Positions 54,190 to 62,973 of a stretch of 64,000 nt of DNA are shown here, piece after piece. The notes beneath the pieces are model-generated. The model ran no database searches, was not told the origin of the DNA, and saw nothing but the letters and a program-made list of their open reading frames with translations. The stretch is from NCBI GenBank assembly GCA_017744935.1, contig JAGIAI010000020.1, positions 1 to 64,000 on the forward strand, given 5' to 3'. The translations under genes were made by a program, and so were the position numbers. The DNA comes from Variovorax sp. Lineage in GTDB: Bacteria; Pseudomonadota; Gammaproteobacteria; Burkholderiales; Burkholderiaceae_C. Every line of letters begins with the position of its first letter. Positions within the stretch are counted from its first letter, which is position 1.

Positions 54190-54882
54190 GCCGCCCGACG
54201 GCGTCGGCGAATCCTGCATCGCCGCCGCCACCACGTTGATCGACAAGGCAAGCACGAGCATGTTGAAGGCGAAGGCCAGCACGCCATGGACGAGCGTAAG
54301 CCGCCGCATCTCGCGCGAGAGCACCCGCACGTCGGAGACCTGCGAGGTCATGCCGACCACGAAGCTGTAATAGAGAAAGTCGAAGTAGTCCGGCTCGGCC
54401 TTGCCAGGAAAGTCGAGCCCCGCCAGATGCCCCTTGTTGCCAGGCGCCGCCTGGTAATAGCGATGCGCGTAGTGAAAGGCGTAGATCGTGTGGATCAACA
54501 GCCACGAAAACGCGAGGGCCAGCAGCCCTAGCGCGATGTGACCCAGACGTTGCGCACCGCACAACTGCGGCACGCGCTGAAGAAGCATCGCGATCACGCC
54601 GGCGCTGACGCCGACCGCGATCAACATCACCGCGAGGATCGACGCGCGAGGCTGGTCGAGCGCCTGCGCCCTGCGGCGCGTTCCTTGCGCGTCGGAAACC
54701 TCGGCCAGCCACCATGCCGGCACGAGGTACATCGCCGACCCCACGCACCAGCCGATCAGGCCACGCGCAACGCCATCGAGGCGCCATGGCAGAAATCGGA
54801 GCCCGAGGCCCACCGCAAGACCCACCGCCGCGCCTGACAGCAGACGCTGCCAGCCGGTCATCATCACGAGGCGTGTACGCAT
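54142..54882 (-). CDS. DUF1345 family membrane protein
   Basis: The protein is 246 aa with about five hydrophobic segments. The block FSWLLIHTIYAFHYAHRYY and the segment EPDYFDFLYYSFVVGMTSQVSDV are characteristic of DUF1345. The function is unknown. The C-terminal tail is Ser/Gly-rich and hydrophilic. The gene is convergent with the EamA gene and overlaps it. Confidence 0.8.
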   Translation of the reverse strand: MRTRLVMMTGWQRLLSGAAVGLAVGLGLRFLPWRLDGVARGLIGWCVGSAMYLVPAWWLAEVSDAQGTRRRAQALDQPRASILAVMLIAVGVSAGVIAMLLQRVPQLCGAQRLGHIALGLLALAFSWLLIHTIYAFHYAHRYYQAAPGNKGHLAGLDFPGKAEPDYFDFLYYSFVVGMTSQVSDVRVLSREMRRLTLVHGVLAFAFNMLVLALSINVVAAAMQDSPTPSGGSGAASSATQLDQTCR

Positions 54883-54963
54883 GCGGGCACTGTAGCCGCA
54901 TGTTCCCCACGCCGGCCGCGCGGGGCTGTCGCGATTTCCGTCGGCGGGTTACGCTCGGCACGA

Positions 54964-55695
54964 ATGAAGAAGAACCCACGATTTCTGCGCCGCTTCGGCA
55001 TGGCGGGCCTGCTTGCCGCCGGCGCAGTGTCGGCGACACCGGGCCTCGCCGCACCTCCGCCGGGGCATGTTCCCGACACGATCGAGCAGCGCGTGGCAGC
55101 CTGCATCGCATGCCACGGCCGCGAGGGCTCGAGCACCGAGGCGGGCTACTTTCCCCGCCTGTCGGGCAAGCCGGCGGCGTATCTCTTCAACCAGCTTCAG
55201 AGCTTCCGCGACGGACGGCGGCTCAATTCGGACATGACGCACATGGTGCGGCACATGTCGGATGCCTATCTGCATGAGATCGCCGACTATTTCGCGTCGA
55301 TCCAACTGCCCTACCCCGCCCCGCCCACCACCACCGATGCGACGCCCGAGATGCTCGCGCGCGGCAAGGCGCTGGTGTTCGAAGGCGATCCGAGCCGCAA
55401 CATCCCGGCCTGCGTGCGCTGCCATGGGGAGGCGCTGACCGGCGTGCTGCCGGGCATCCCTGCACTCGTGGGCCTGCCGCGCCTCTATCTCTCTTCTCAG
55501 CTGGGCGCTTGGCTTACCGACGACCGGCACGCACTCGCTCCCGACTGCATGACGGAGGTGGGACGCAAGCTCAACGCCGCCGACATCAACGCTGTCGCGA
55601 GCTGGCTCGCGATGCAGCCCATGCCCGCGGACCCCAAACCCATCGCCGCGCCACCGAGCCCGGTGCCGATGGCGTGCAGCGCGCTGAACAACTGA
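54964..55695 (+). CDS. Di-haem cytochrome c (c4-like)
   Basis: The protein is 243 aa. A signal peptide (cleavage near GLAAPPP) is followed by two haem sites, CIACHGR and CVRCHGE, each in a cytochrome c domain, with axial Met candidates in DMTHMVRHM and DCMTEV. It is a periplasmic electron carrier. It lies 15 bases before a tri-haem cytochrome gene, and the two are probably one operon. Confidence 0.9.
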   Translation: MKKNPRFLRRFGMAGLLAAGAVSATPGLAAPPPGHVPDTIEQRVAACIACHGREGSSTEAGYFPRLSGKPAAYLFNQLQSFRDGRRLNSDMTHMVRHMSDAYLHEIADYFASIQLPYPAPPTTTDATPEMLARGKALVFEGDPSRNIPACVRCHGEALTGVLPGIPALVGLPRLYLSSQLGAWLTDDRHALAPDCMTEVGRKLNAADINAVASWLAMQPMPADPKPIAAPPSPVPMACSALNN

Positions 55696-55710
55696 GCCCG
55701 CCGAACCGCC

Positions 55711-56979
55711 ATGCGTCGTCTTCTCTACGTGCTGATCTTCCTCGCGACGCTGGGCATCCTTGCCGCGTTCGCGATCATCGGGCTCAACCTGCGGGGCGAG
55801 ACCAAGCTGCCCGATCCTCCGACCGCGTTCAACTCCACGCCCGAGCTCGTCGAACGCGGACGCTACCTCGCACTGGCCGGAAATTGCGCGGGCTGCCATT
55901 CAGCACTGGGCAGCGCACCCTACGCCGGAGGGGTCGGCATCGAAACACCTTTCGGGACGGTCTTCGCGAGCAATCTCACGCCGGACCCCAACGCAGGCAT
56001 CGGCAGCTGGAACTCCGATCACTTCTGGCGCGCGCTGCACAACGGGCGATCGAAGGACGGGCGGCTGCTGTACCCGGCCTTTCCGTACCCGAACTTCACG
56101 CGCGTCACGCGCGAGGATTCGGATGCCATCTTCGCGTACCTGCGCACCGTCCCGGCCTCGCCGTCGCCGAACCGGCCCCACGAGTTGCGCTTTCCGTACG
56201 ACATGCAGGCGGCCCTTGCCGTGTGGCGGGCCCTTTCGTTCAAGGCGGGCAGCTTCGAGTCGAATCCCAACAAGTCTGCGGAATGGAATCGCGGCGCCTA
56301 CCTGGTCGAGGGCCTCGGCCATTGCATCGCATGCCACGGTACGCGCAACGTGCTTGGTGCCACGCAGGAAAAGCTCGGCCTCTCCGGCGGACTGATCGCC
56401 GTGCAGAACTGGTATGCGCCGTCGCTCACCTCGAACCGCGAGGCCGGCGTGGCCGAATGGGCGCCGCATGACGTGGTCGAGCTGCTCAAGAACGGGCGCT
56501 CCGAGCGCGGCTCGGTGATGGGCCCGATGGCGGACGTCGTCTACGGCAGCACGCAGCATCTCAAGGAGGCCGACCTGCTCGCGATGGTCAGCTATCTCAG
56601 GGAGTTACCGAGCACTTCGGCCGCGGTGGCGTCGACGACTTCACCCAAGCGCGACGTGCGGGTGATGGAGCACGGCCAGCGCATCTTCGACCAGCGTTGC
56701 GCGTATTGCCATGGCGACCGGGGCCAGGGCGCGGTCGGTGCCTATCCGCCGCTGGCGGGCAATCGTGCGGTGCTGATGAATTCGCCGGTGAACCTGATCC
56801 AGATCGTGCGGCACGGCGGATTCCTGCCGACCACGGCGGGCAACCCGCGTCCGTATGGCATGCCGCCGTTCAGGATCGTCCTCGACGACAGCGACGTGGC
56901 TGCAGTGCTGACCTATGTCCGCGGCTCATGGGGCAACGACGCGCCACCGGTGACGGCACGCGACATGCTGCGGCAGTAG
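55711..56979 (+). CDS. Tri-haem cytochrome c, membrane anchored
   Basis: The protein is 422 aa. An N-terminal hydrophobic anchor (about 4-27) is followed by three haem motifs: CAGCHSA, CIACHGT and CAYCHGD. The size and haem number match the cytochrome subunit of membrane-bound gluconate, alcohol or sorbitol dehydrogenases, which pass electrons from a flavin or quinoprotein to ubiquinol oxidase. No GMC or PQQ dehydrogenase gene is nearby, so its partner must be encoded elsewhere. Confidence 0.88.
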   Translation: MRRLLYVLIFLATLGILAAFAIIGLNLRGETKLPDPPTAFNSTPELVERGRYLALAGNCAGCHSALGSAPYAGGVGIETPFGTVFASNLTPDPNAGIGSWNSDHFWRALHNGRSKDGRLLYPAFPYPNFTRVTREDSDAIFAYLRTVPASPSPNRPHELRFPYDMQAALAVWRALSFKAGSFESNPNKSAEWNRGAYLVEGLGHCIACHGTRNVLGATQEKLGLSGGLIAVQNWYAPSLTSNREAGVAEWAPHDVVELLKNGRSERGSVMGPMADVVYGSTQHLKEADLLAMVSYLRELPSTSAAVASTTSPKRDVRVMEHGQRIFDQRCAYCHGDRGQGAVGAYPPLAGNRAVLMNSPVNLIQIVRHGGFLPTTAGNPRPYGMPPFRIVLDDSDVAAVLTYVRGSWGNDAPPVTARDMLRQ

Positions 56980-56997
56980 AGCGCTCGCGCGATCCGC

Positions 56998-57972
56998 TCA
57001 GTACGAGCCGGTGGGCGGCTTGTAGTTGCCTGTCCCCCTGTGCAGGATCGGGCGCAGCACGCGCGCCAGCTGGGAGCGCGCGATACCGGTCACCTTGCCG
57101 ATCGGCGCCTTGATCGCATCGAGCGCCGCAGACTGGCCCGGCCCCGCGGGCGACAGGCCGCACTTCCGCAGCACACGGTTGATCTGATGCACCTGCGCCG
57201 CGCGGCGCGTGACAGGCGTGTAGAAATTGACGCCAATCGAAATCGCCACCCGGTCGCCGGGAGAGGTCCATTCAGGGTCGGACCGTGTCATGTGCGGCGA
57301 CGTGCTCGGGAAATAGACACCGTCCCCGGCGCGCACGTCGAACTCGTGGCTGCGCGAGCGGTACTCGTCCTTGAGCCTCACCTTGCGCAGCGAGTGCGCG
57401 ACGATGAAGTCCTCCACCGACTCGATCGGCACAACCGTGCGGTCGCTGTGGTCCCACACGTTCAGCACCTTGCGGCCGTGCAGCATCAGCCAGAAGTTGT
57501 TCTCGCGATCGATGTGGAAGGGCGTCACCGACGGCGGCGCCGAGATGAAGATGAAGCCGGTCACCTGGAACATCTCGCCCTGTTCGCGCTCGATGACCTC
57601 CCGCACGTTGCCAAGGATGTGGTCCAGCAGCGCCTTGTAGCGCGGGATGACCTCGACGTCGTACAGCGCGATCCACGAGCCGGGTTCCTCGATACGCCGG
57701 AAGACGTCTTCGATGCTGCGCCCGTCCGGCGGAACGCTGTCATGGGCGAAGGCCGAGCCCTGGGTGATGCCCGGCCGGACGAAGCGGCATTGCTTCAACG
57801 GCGAGAGCTCCTTCGCGAGCGCTTCGAGTTCGGGCAACTGGAACAGCGGATGGCGGTGGTAGTCGTGATGAAGCCGGCCCACCTTGCCTGTCGAAAATCC
57901 AGCCGGATCGTCCACCCACATCCGGCATTCAGAAATCGTGGACGACATCTTGTCGATATGGCTGGCGCCCAT
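56998..57972 (-). CDS. JmjC/cupin-like iron-dependent oxygenase
   Basis: The protein is 324 aa. A double-stranded beta-helix contains the Fe-binding HxD in TPFHIDRENNFW and the distal His in STSPHMT, with the strand pattern of JmjC-type hydroxylases. The family includes protein and small-molecule hydroxylases; the substrate is unknown. GGAG six bases before the ATG at 57972 (MGASHIDKM) decides the start over an ATG at 58002. It is convergent with the cytochrome gene and divergent from copA. Confidence 0.65.
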   Translation of the reverse strand: MGASHIDKMSSTISECRMWVDDPAGFSTGKVGRLHHDYHRHPLFQLPELEALAKELSPLKQCRFVRPGITQGSAFAHDSVPPDGRSIEDVFRRIEEPGSWIALYDVEVIPRYKALLDHILGNVREVIEREQGEMFQVTGFIFISAPPSVTPFHIDRENNFWLMLHGRKVLNVWDHSDRTVVPIESVEDFIVAHSLRKVRLKDEYRSRSHEFDVRAGDGVYFPSTSPHMTRSDPEWTSPGDRVAISIGVNFYTPVTRRAAQVHQINRVLRKCGLSPAGPGQSAALDAIKAPIGKVTGIARSQLARVLRPILHRGTGNYKPPTGSY

Positions 57973-58079
57973 GTATTGCTCCTTCAGGAATCGAGAAAGC
58001 ATACTTTATGTAACACATAAATACAAAAGGCCGATCGAAGTAGTACGAAAGGTCGGCATTTCTGGCCATTTTGCGCCGC

Positions 58080-58110
58080 TTGACCCTCCCATCATGGAAA
58101 GGTTGAAACT
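58080..58110 (+). promoter_or_regulatory. CueR/MerR-type promoter of copA
   Basis: The dyad ACCCTCCCAT-C-ATGGAAAGGT matches the copper-CueR operator form ACC...GGT, with eight of ten arm positions pairing. It sits between TTGACC (-35, 58080-58085) and GAAACT (-10-like, 58105-58110) with the long 19-bp spacer expected for MerR-activated promoters. Transcription would start about 3-12 bases before the copA ATG. Confidence 0.72.
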
Positions 58111-58119
58111 GCGCCCCAT

Positions 58120-60366
58120 ATGGTCAACATGAACCCCAGCCTCGCGCTTTCTCCCGCATCGACCTCCTCCCCGCAGGAATGGTCACTCCCGATCGAAGGC
58201 ATGACCTGCGCGTCGTGCGTCGCACGTGTCGAACGGTCGCTTGCGGGCGTTCCCGGCGTCACCGAGGCCAGCGTCAACCTCGCCACGGAGGCGGCCACCG
58301 TCCGAACCGACGGCTCGGTCGCGCGGGACGTGCTTCGCGCAGCGGTCGAAAAGGCCGGCTACAGCGTCGGCGAAGACCCCGCGGCCACTTCGGGTGACGC
58401 GCCCGCATCCGGCACGGCAACGACGAGACGGGGCCGCAACGACGCATGGCCGGTGATCGCCGCCGCGTTGCTCTCGGTTCCGCTGGTGTTGCCGATGTTC
58501 GGTCTGTTCTTCGGGGAGGACTGGATGCTCGACGGCTGGGTGCAGTTCGCGCTCGCGACGCCCGTTCAATTCTGGCTGGGCGCCCGCTTCTATCGCTCGG
58601 GGTGGAAGGCGCTGAAGGCGCGCGCCGGCAACATGGACCTGCTGGTGGCACTCGGCACGTCCGCCGCGTACGGACTCAGCGTCTACCTTCTCGTCTCGCA
58701 TGGCGACCACGGCATGCCGCACCTGTATTTCGAGGCCTCGGCCGTGGTCATCACGCTGGTGCTGCTCGGCAAGTGGCTCGAAACCCGCGCCAAGCGTCAG
58801 ACCACCGAGGCCATCCGGGCGCTGAACGCATTGCGCCCCGAGCGAGCGCGCGTTCGGCGCCACGGCGTCGAGCAGGACGTGGCGCTCGACAAGGTGAAGA
58901 TCGACGACCTCGTCGTGATTCGCCCCGGCGAGCGCGTGCCGGTCGATGCGATCGTCATCGAAGGCGAGAGCGAAGTCGATGAATCGTTGATCACCGGCGA
59001 AAGCCTGCCTGTCTCCAAAGCCGTGGGCAACGCCGTGACCGGCGGCTCCGTCAACGGCCAGGGCGTGCTGGTGGTGCGGACCACGGCCGTGGGCGCGGAA
59101 TCCACGCTCGCGCGCATCGTGCGGCTGGTCGAATCGGCGCAGGCGAAGAAGGCGCCGATCCAGCGACTGGTCGATCAGGTCAGCAGCGTCTTCGTACCGG
59201 TGGTCATCGGCATCGCGATGCTCACTTTCCTGGGTTGGGGCATCGCCACCGGCAACTGGGAAGCGGCGATCCTCAACGCAGTCGCGGTGCTGGTCATCGC
59301 CTGCCCTTGCGCGCTAGGCCTTGCCACGCCGACCGCGATCATGGCCGGCACCGGAGTCGCCGCGCGGCACGGCGTGCTCATCAAGGATGCCGAGGCGCTC
59401 GAAGTCGCGCACAGCATCAAGACCGTCGCGTTCGACAAGACCGGCACGCTGACCGAAGGCCGGCCGGTGATGGTGGCCTGCGAGGCGATCGGCAGCGACA
59501 AGACGGCGCTTCTGCGCGCCAGTGCGGCGATCCAGTCGGGCAGCGAGCATCCGCTCGCGCGCGCCGTGCTGGCTGCCGCGAAGGACGACGGTATCGACAT
59601 CCCTCGCGCAAGCGGCGTGCGTGCGGTCGCAGGGCGCGGCATGTCGGCGAACGTCGAAGGGCGGGAGCTCCGCCTCGGCAGCACGCGCTTCATGCGCGAA
59701 CTCGCGGTGCCGCTCGGCAAGCTCGATGCACGTGCGTCGCAGTTGCAAACTGAAGGCCGCACCGTCTCGTGGTTGGCGGACGTGAGCGACCGACCGGTCC
59801 TCATCGGCCTGCTCGCTTTCGGCGATACGCCCAAGCCCAGCGCCGCCCGCGCCATCGCGCAACTTCACGCGCAGGGCATCCGCACCGCCCTTGTGTCCGG
59901 CGACAACCGCGGCAGCGCCGAGGCCGTGGCGCGCGCGCTGAAGATCGACACCGTGCGCGCCGAAGTGCTGCCCGAAGACAAGGCCGCGATCGTCGCCGAG
60001 CTCAAGCGCGACGGCGAGCGCGTCGCCATGGTCGGCGACGGGATCAATGACGCGCCCGCACTGGCGGCGGCCGATGTGGGCATCGCGATGTCCACCGGCA
60101 CCGACGTCGCGATGCACGCGGCGGGCATCACGCTCATGCGTGGCGACCCGGCCTTGGTGAGCGATGCCATCGATATCTCGCGTCGCACCTACGCGAAGAT
60201 CCGGCAGAACCTGTTCTGGGCCTTTGCCTACAACGTCGTCGGCATCCCTCTGGCGGCCCTGGGCCTGCTGAGCCCCGTCATCGCCGGTGCGGCGATGGCG
60301 TTCAGCAGTGTGAGTGTGGTGAGCAATGCGCTGCTGCTCCGGCGCTGGAAAGGAATTGCGCAATGA
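58120..60366 (+). CDS. copA: Copper-translocating P1B-type ATPase
   Basis: The protein is 748 aa. One N-terminal heavy-metal domain carries [11 protein letters not shown]. The transmembrane CPC motif is [13 protein letters not shown], the phosphorylation site DKTGTLTEG, and the hinge [11 protein letters not shown]; the C-terminal helices contain the [12 protein letters not shown] copper site. It pumps Cu(I) to the periplasm. The start is ATG 58120, with a second ATG at 58129. There is no clear ribosome site, which fits a very short leader from the CueR promoter. It overlaps cueR (ATGA). Confidence 0.94.
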   Translation: MVNMNPSLALSPASTSSPQEWSLPIEGMTCASCVARVERSLAGVPGVTEASVNLATEAATVRTDGSVARDVLRAAVEKAGYSVGEDPAATSGDAPASGTATTRRGRNDAWPVIAAALLSVPLVLPMFGLFFGEDWMLDGWVQFALATPVQFWLGARFYRSGWKALKARAGNMDLLVALGTSAAYGLSVYLLVSHGDHGMPHLYFEASAVVITLVLLGKWLETRAKRQTTEAIRALNALRPERARVRRHGVEQDVALDKVKIDDLVVIRPGERVPVDAIVIEGESEVDESLITGESLPVSKAVGNAVTGGSVNGQGVLVVRTTAVGAESTLARIVRLVESAQAKKAPIQRLVDQVSSVFVPVVIGIAMLTFLGWGIATGNWEAAILNAVAVLVIACPCALGLATPTAIMAGTGVAARHGVLIKDAEALEVAHSIKTVAFDKTGTLTEGRPVMVACEAIGSDKTALLRASAAIQSGSEHPLARAVLAAAKDDGIDIPRASGVRAVAGRGMSANVEGRELRLGSTRFMRELAVPLGKLDARASQLQTEGRTVSWLADVSDRPVLIGLLAFGDTPKPSAARAIAQLHAQGIRTALVSGDNRGSAEAVARALKIDTVRAEVLPEDKAAIVAELKRDGERVAMVGDGINDAPALAAADVGIAMSTGTDVAMHAAGITLMRGDPALVSDAIDISRRTYAKIRQNLFWAFAYNVVGIPLAALGLLSPVIAGAAMAFSSVSVVSNALLLRRWKGIAQ

Positions 60367-60761
60367 GCGGCCCCTTCAACATCGGCGAAGCAGCGGCGCG
60401 CTCGGGCGTGTCGGCGAAGATGGTGCGGCACTACGAGTCGCTCGGCCTCGTGCCCGGCGTGGCGCGTACCGATGCAGGCTATCGGCAGTACACGGAAAGC
60501 AATGTGCACACGCTGCGCTTCATCCGCCGCGCACGCGATCTCGGGTTCAGCATGGCCGAGATCGCGGAGCTGCTGAAACTTTGGCAGAACAAGCAACGCG
60601 CGAGTGCGGATGTGAAGCGCATCGCGCTCTCACATGCACAAGACCTGCATCGGCGGATCGAGGAGATGGAGGCGATGAAGCGCACGCTGGAGCGCTTGGC
60701 GGACTGCTGCCATGGAGATCATCGGCCGGATTGCCCGATCCTGGACGAACTGGCCGAGTGA
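60363..60761 (+). CDS. cueR: CueR, MerR-family copper-responsive regulator
   Basis: The protein is 132 aa. The winged helix starts [20 protein letters not shown]. The C-terminal metal-binding loop, [13 protein letters not shown], has the two cysteines of CueR-type Cu(I) sensors. It activates the long-spacer promoter at 58080. The gene is translationally coupled to copA, giving a simple autonomous copper export module. Confidence 0.92.
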   Translation: MSGPFNIGEAAARSGVSAKMVRHYESLGLVPGVARTDAGYRQYTESNVHTLRFIRRARDLGFSMAEIAELLKLWQNKQRASADVKRIALSHAQDLHRRIEEMEAMKRTLERLADCCHGDHRPDCPILDELAE

Positions 60762-60766
60762 ACAGG

Positions 60767-61783
60767 TCACGGCACGGCAGCGCTCAGTGCCGCGTCGATC
60801 CAGCTGTCGAACAACGCTTGATGCGCACGGATCCATCCGTTTGCGTGGCGTTCGATGTCCTGCTGCGTACCCGCGCCCTGGCTCATCCGGAGGTTCTGGG
60901 CGTTGATGTCGCCAACCGGCAGTTTCATGACCTCGAACAGCTTGCCGGCCGCCGGATTCTTCGCGATGAAGTCCTTGTTGGCGACGATCTGCTCCTCGTC
61001 TGCCTGAAAGCCGTAGTCCTTGCCGTTGGGAAGGCGGGTCGCTAGACGGCTACCCGAAGCACTGTCACCGGAAGCTGGCGAAGGCACCTCGAGCCAGACC
61101 ACATCGAACCCGGGCCGCAGAACCGCGCTGACCCAGTACGGTGTCCACGTGTAGTACAGGATCGGCTTGCCTTGCTTGTAGCGCGCAATGGTGTCGGCCA
61201 TCAGCGCGGCGTAGCTCCCCTGCTTGTGCGCGATGACATCGTGAAGGTCGAAGGTGTCGAGGTGATGCTCAATCGCCTTTTCGCAGCCCCAACCCGGCGT
61301 GCAGCCTGTCAGGTCCGCCTTCCCATCGCCGTCCGTGTCGAAGAGCCTTGCGATGGCAGGGTCCTTCAGCTGCCCGATGTTCGTGATGCCGTATTGCTCC
61401 GCGGTCTTCCTGTCGATCAGATAGCCCTGGACCGCGCCGTCCGCATAGGCGCCAGTGCGCACGAGCTTCGCGTCACCGCCGCTGTTCTTGTAGAAGTCGG
61501 CATGCAGATGCGCCCAGTGATTGGCCATGAAGGTCGCGTCTCCGTTGGCGATAGCGAGGTGCGCGGTAGCGGGTTCCAGATCCTTGACCGGCGCCACGGT
61601 GTAGCCGAGTCGCTCGAGGGCGCGGGAGACGATCAGCGTCTGGAACATCTCTTCGGCCAGCGAGCTCTTGAGCGGCTGAACGACGACTCCCGCGCCCGGC
61701 AGGACGCTTGCGTGTGCGCCGAAGCCCAGCAGCATCAGGCTGACTGCCCACAGGATGCCGGTAAAGAGGCGGATTCTTTTCAT
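60767..61783 (-). CDS. proX: Glycine betaine/proline ABC transporter substrate-binding protein
   Basis: The protein is 338 aa. A signal peptide (cleavage near GAHASV) is followed by a type II binding-protein fold with tryptophans suitable for the quaternary-ammonium cage (ANHWAHLHA, YYTWTPYWV). It captures glycine betaine or proline betaine. GGAGGTG eight bases before the ATG at 61783 decides the start. It is the last gene of proVWX. Confidence 0.88.
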   Translation of the reverse strand: MKRIRLFTGILWAVSLMLLGFGAHASVLPGAGVVVQPLKSSLAEEMFQTLIVSRALERLGYTVAPVKDLEPATAHLAIANGDATFMANHWAHLHADFYKNSGGDAKLVRTGAYADGAVQGYLIDRKTAEQYGITNIGQLKDPAIARLFDTDGDGKADLTGCTPGWGCEKAIEHHLDTFDLHDVIAHKQGSYAALMADTIARYKQGKPILYYTWTPYWVSAVLRPGFDVVWLEVPSPASGDSASGSRLATRLPNGKDYGFQADEEQIVANKDFIAKNPAAGKLFEVMKLPVGDINAQNLRMSQGAGTQQDIERHANGWIRAHQALFDSWIDAALSAAVP

Positions 61784-61818
61784 GCGTTGGTCACCTCCAA
61801 AGTCATGGGGCTGCGCAT

Positions 61819-62955
61819 TCATCGCGTCAGCGTGGACGGGCGAGGCGCAGCCTCGACGGGAAACGGCGTGGCCAGGATGCGCTGCAACAGCCGCAAGGCC
61901 AGTCCCGCGGGGCCCGTGTGCCACCAACGCCGCGCACCGCCGCGCCGCGAGCGACCCAGTGCCTGCGTCAGGCGATCGAGCGTGATGGCGAGAAGCACGA
62001 TGCCCAGTCCGCCCACCGTGGCGAGCCCCATGTCCAGACGGCCGATGCCGCGCAGCACCATCTGCCCGAGCCCGCCAACGGCGATCATCGAAGCGATCAC
62101 CATCATCGACAGCGACAGCATCAATGCCTGGTTGATGCCCGCCATGATGGACGGCATGGCCAGTGGCAGTTGAACCTTCACGAGCATCTGCCAGGGCGAT
62201 GCACCGTACGCCCGCGCCGCTTCGATCAGGTCGGACTGGACCTGACGCAAGCCAAGGCTGGTGAGGCGCACCAGTGGTGCCAACGCGAAGATGATGGTCA
62301 CGATCACCCCCGGCACGTCGCCGATACCGAACAGCATCACGACCGGAACCAGATAGACAAAGGCCGGGGTGGTCTGCATCGCGTCGAGCACCGGGCGCAT
62401 CAACGCCTGCGCGCGATCGCTGCTGGCGAGCAGAACGCCGAGCGGCAAGCCGATGACGAGGCAGAAGACCAGCGAGGTCAATACCAGCGACAGGGTGACC
62501 ATCGCCTCGGGCCAGATGCCGAGCGTCGCGACGCCGAGCAGGGAGAGCACGGTCCCGAACGCGATGGTGCGCCCTGCAAACTGCCAGGCGAGAAGTCCGA
62601 TCAACACGATCATCGGCAGCGTCGGCATGGCGCCCAGAAGGCCTTGCATCCACGCCAGGGTGCCGTCGATCGGAAGCCGCACGCTCTGGAAGAACGGGCG
62701 GAAGTGCTCGACGGCCCAACCCAGACCCTGGTTGATCCAGGACTCGATGGGCAAGGAACCGTCCCAAAGCCGATGCAGGTGGAACCCGTCGACCTGGGCT
62801 GGGGCGACCGGCGCATCGAGCCAGGAGAGGTTCGAAGACGCATCCGTCGAAGCGGACATGGCCTGCCAGGGATCGACAAACGTCTGCGTCTGCATGGCAG
62901 TCGTGGTGGCGTCGATCGCTGTGGCGAGTTCGGGCGGCAATGCGATGTCGTTCAT
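61819..62955 (-). CDS. proW: Glycine betaine/proline ABC transporter permease
   Basis: The protein is 378 aa. A long hydrophilic N-terminal region (about 1-110) precedes about six helices; [20 protein letters not shown] near residue 245 is the EAA loop. The extended N-terminus is typical of ProW. It forms the channel for ProV and ProX. It lies 18 bases after proV and 35 before proX. Confidence 0.88.
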   Translation of the reverse strand: MNDIALPPELATAIDATTTAMQTQTFVDPWQAMSASTDASSNLSWLDAPVAPAQVDGFHLHRLWDGSLPIESWINQGLGWAVEHFRPFFQSVRLPIDGTLAWMQGLLGAMPTLPMIVLIGLLAWQFAGRTIAFGTVLSLLGVATLGIWPEAMVTLSLVLTSLVFCLVIGLPLGVLLASSDRAQALMRPVLDAMQTTPAFVYLVPVVMLFGIGDVPGVIVTIIFALAPLVRLTSLGLRQVQSDLIEAARAYGASPWQMLVKVQLPLAMPSIMAGINQALMLSLSMMVIASMIAVGGLGQMVLRGIGRLDMGLATVGGLGIVLLAITLDRLTQALGRSRRGGARRWWHTGPAGLALRLLQRILATPFPVEAAPRPSTLTR

Positions 62956-62973
62956 GGTGATGATCCTTCGAAG

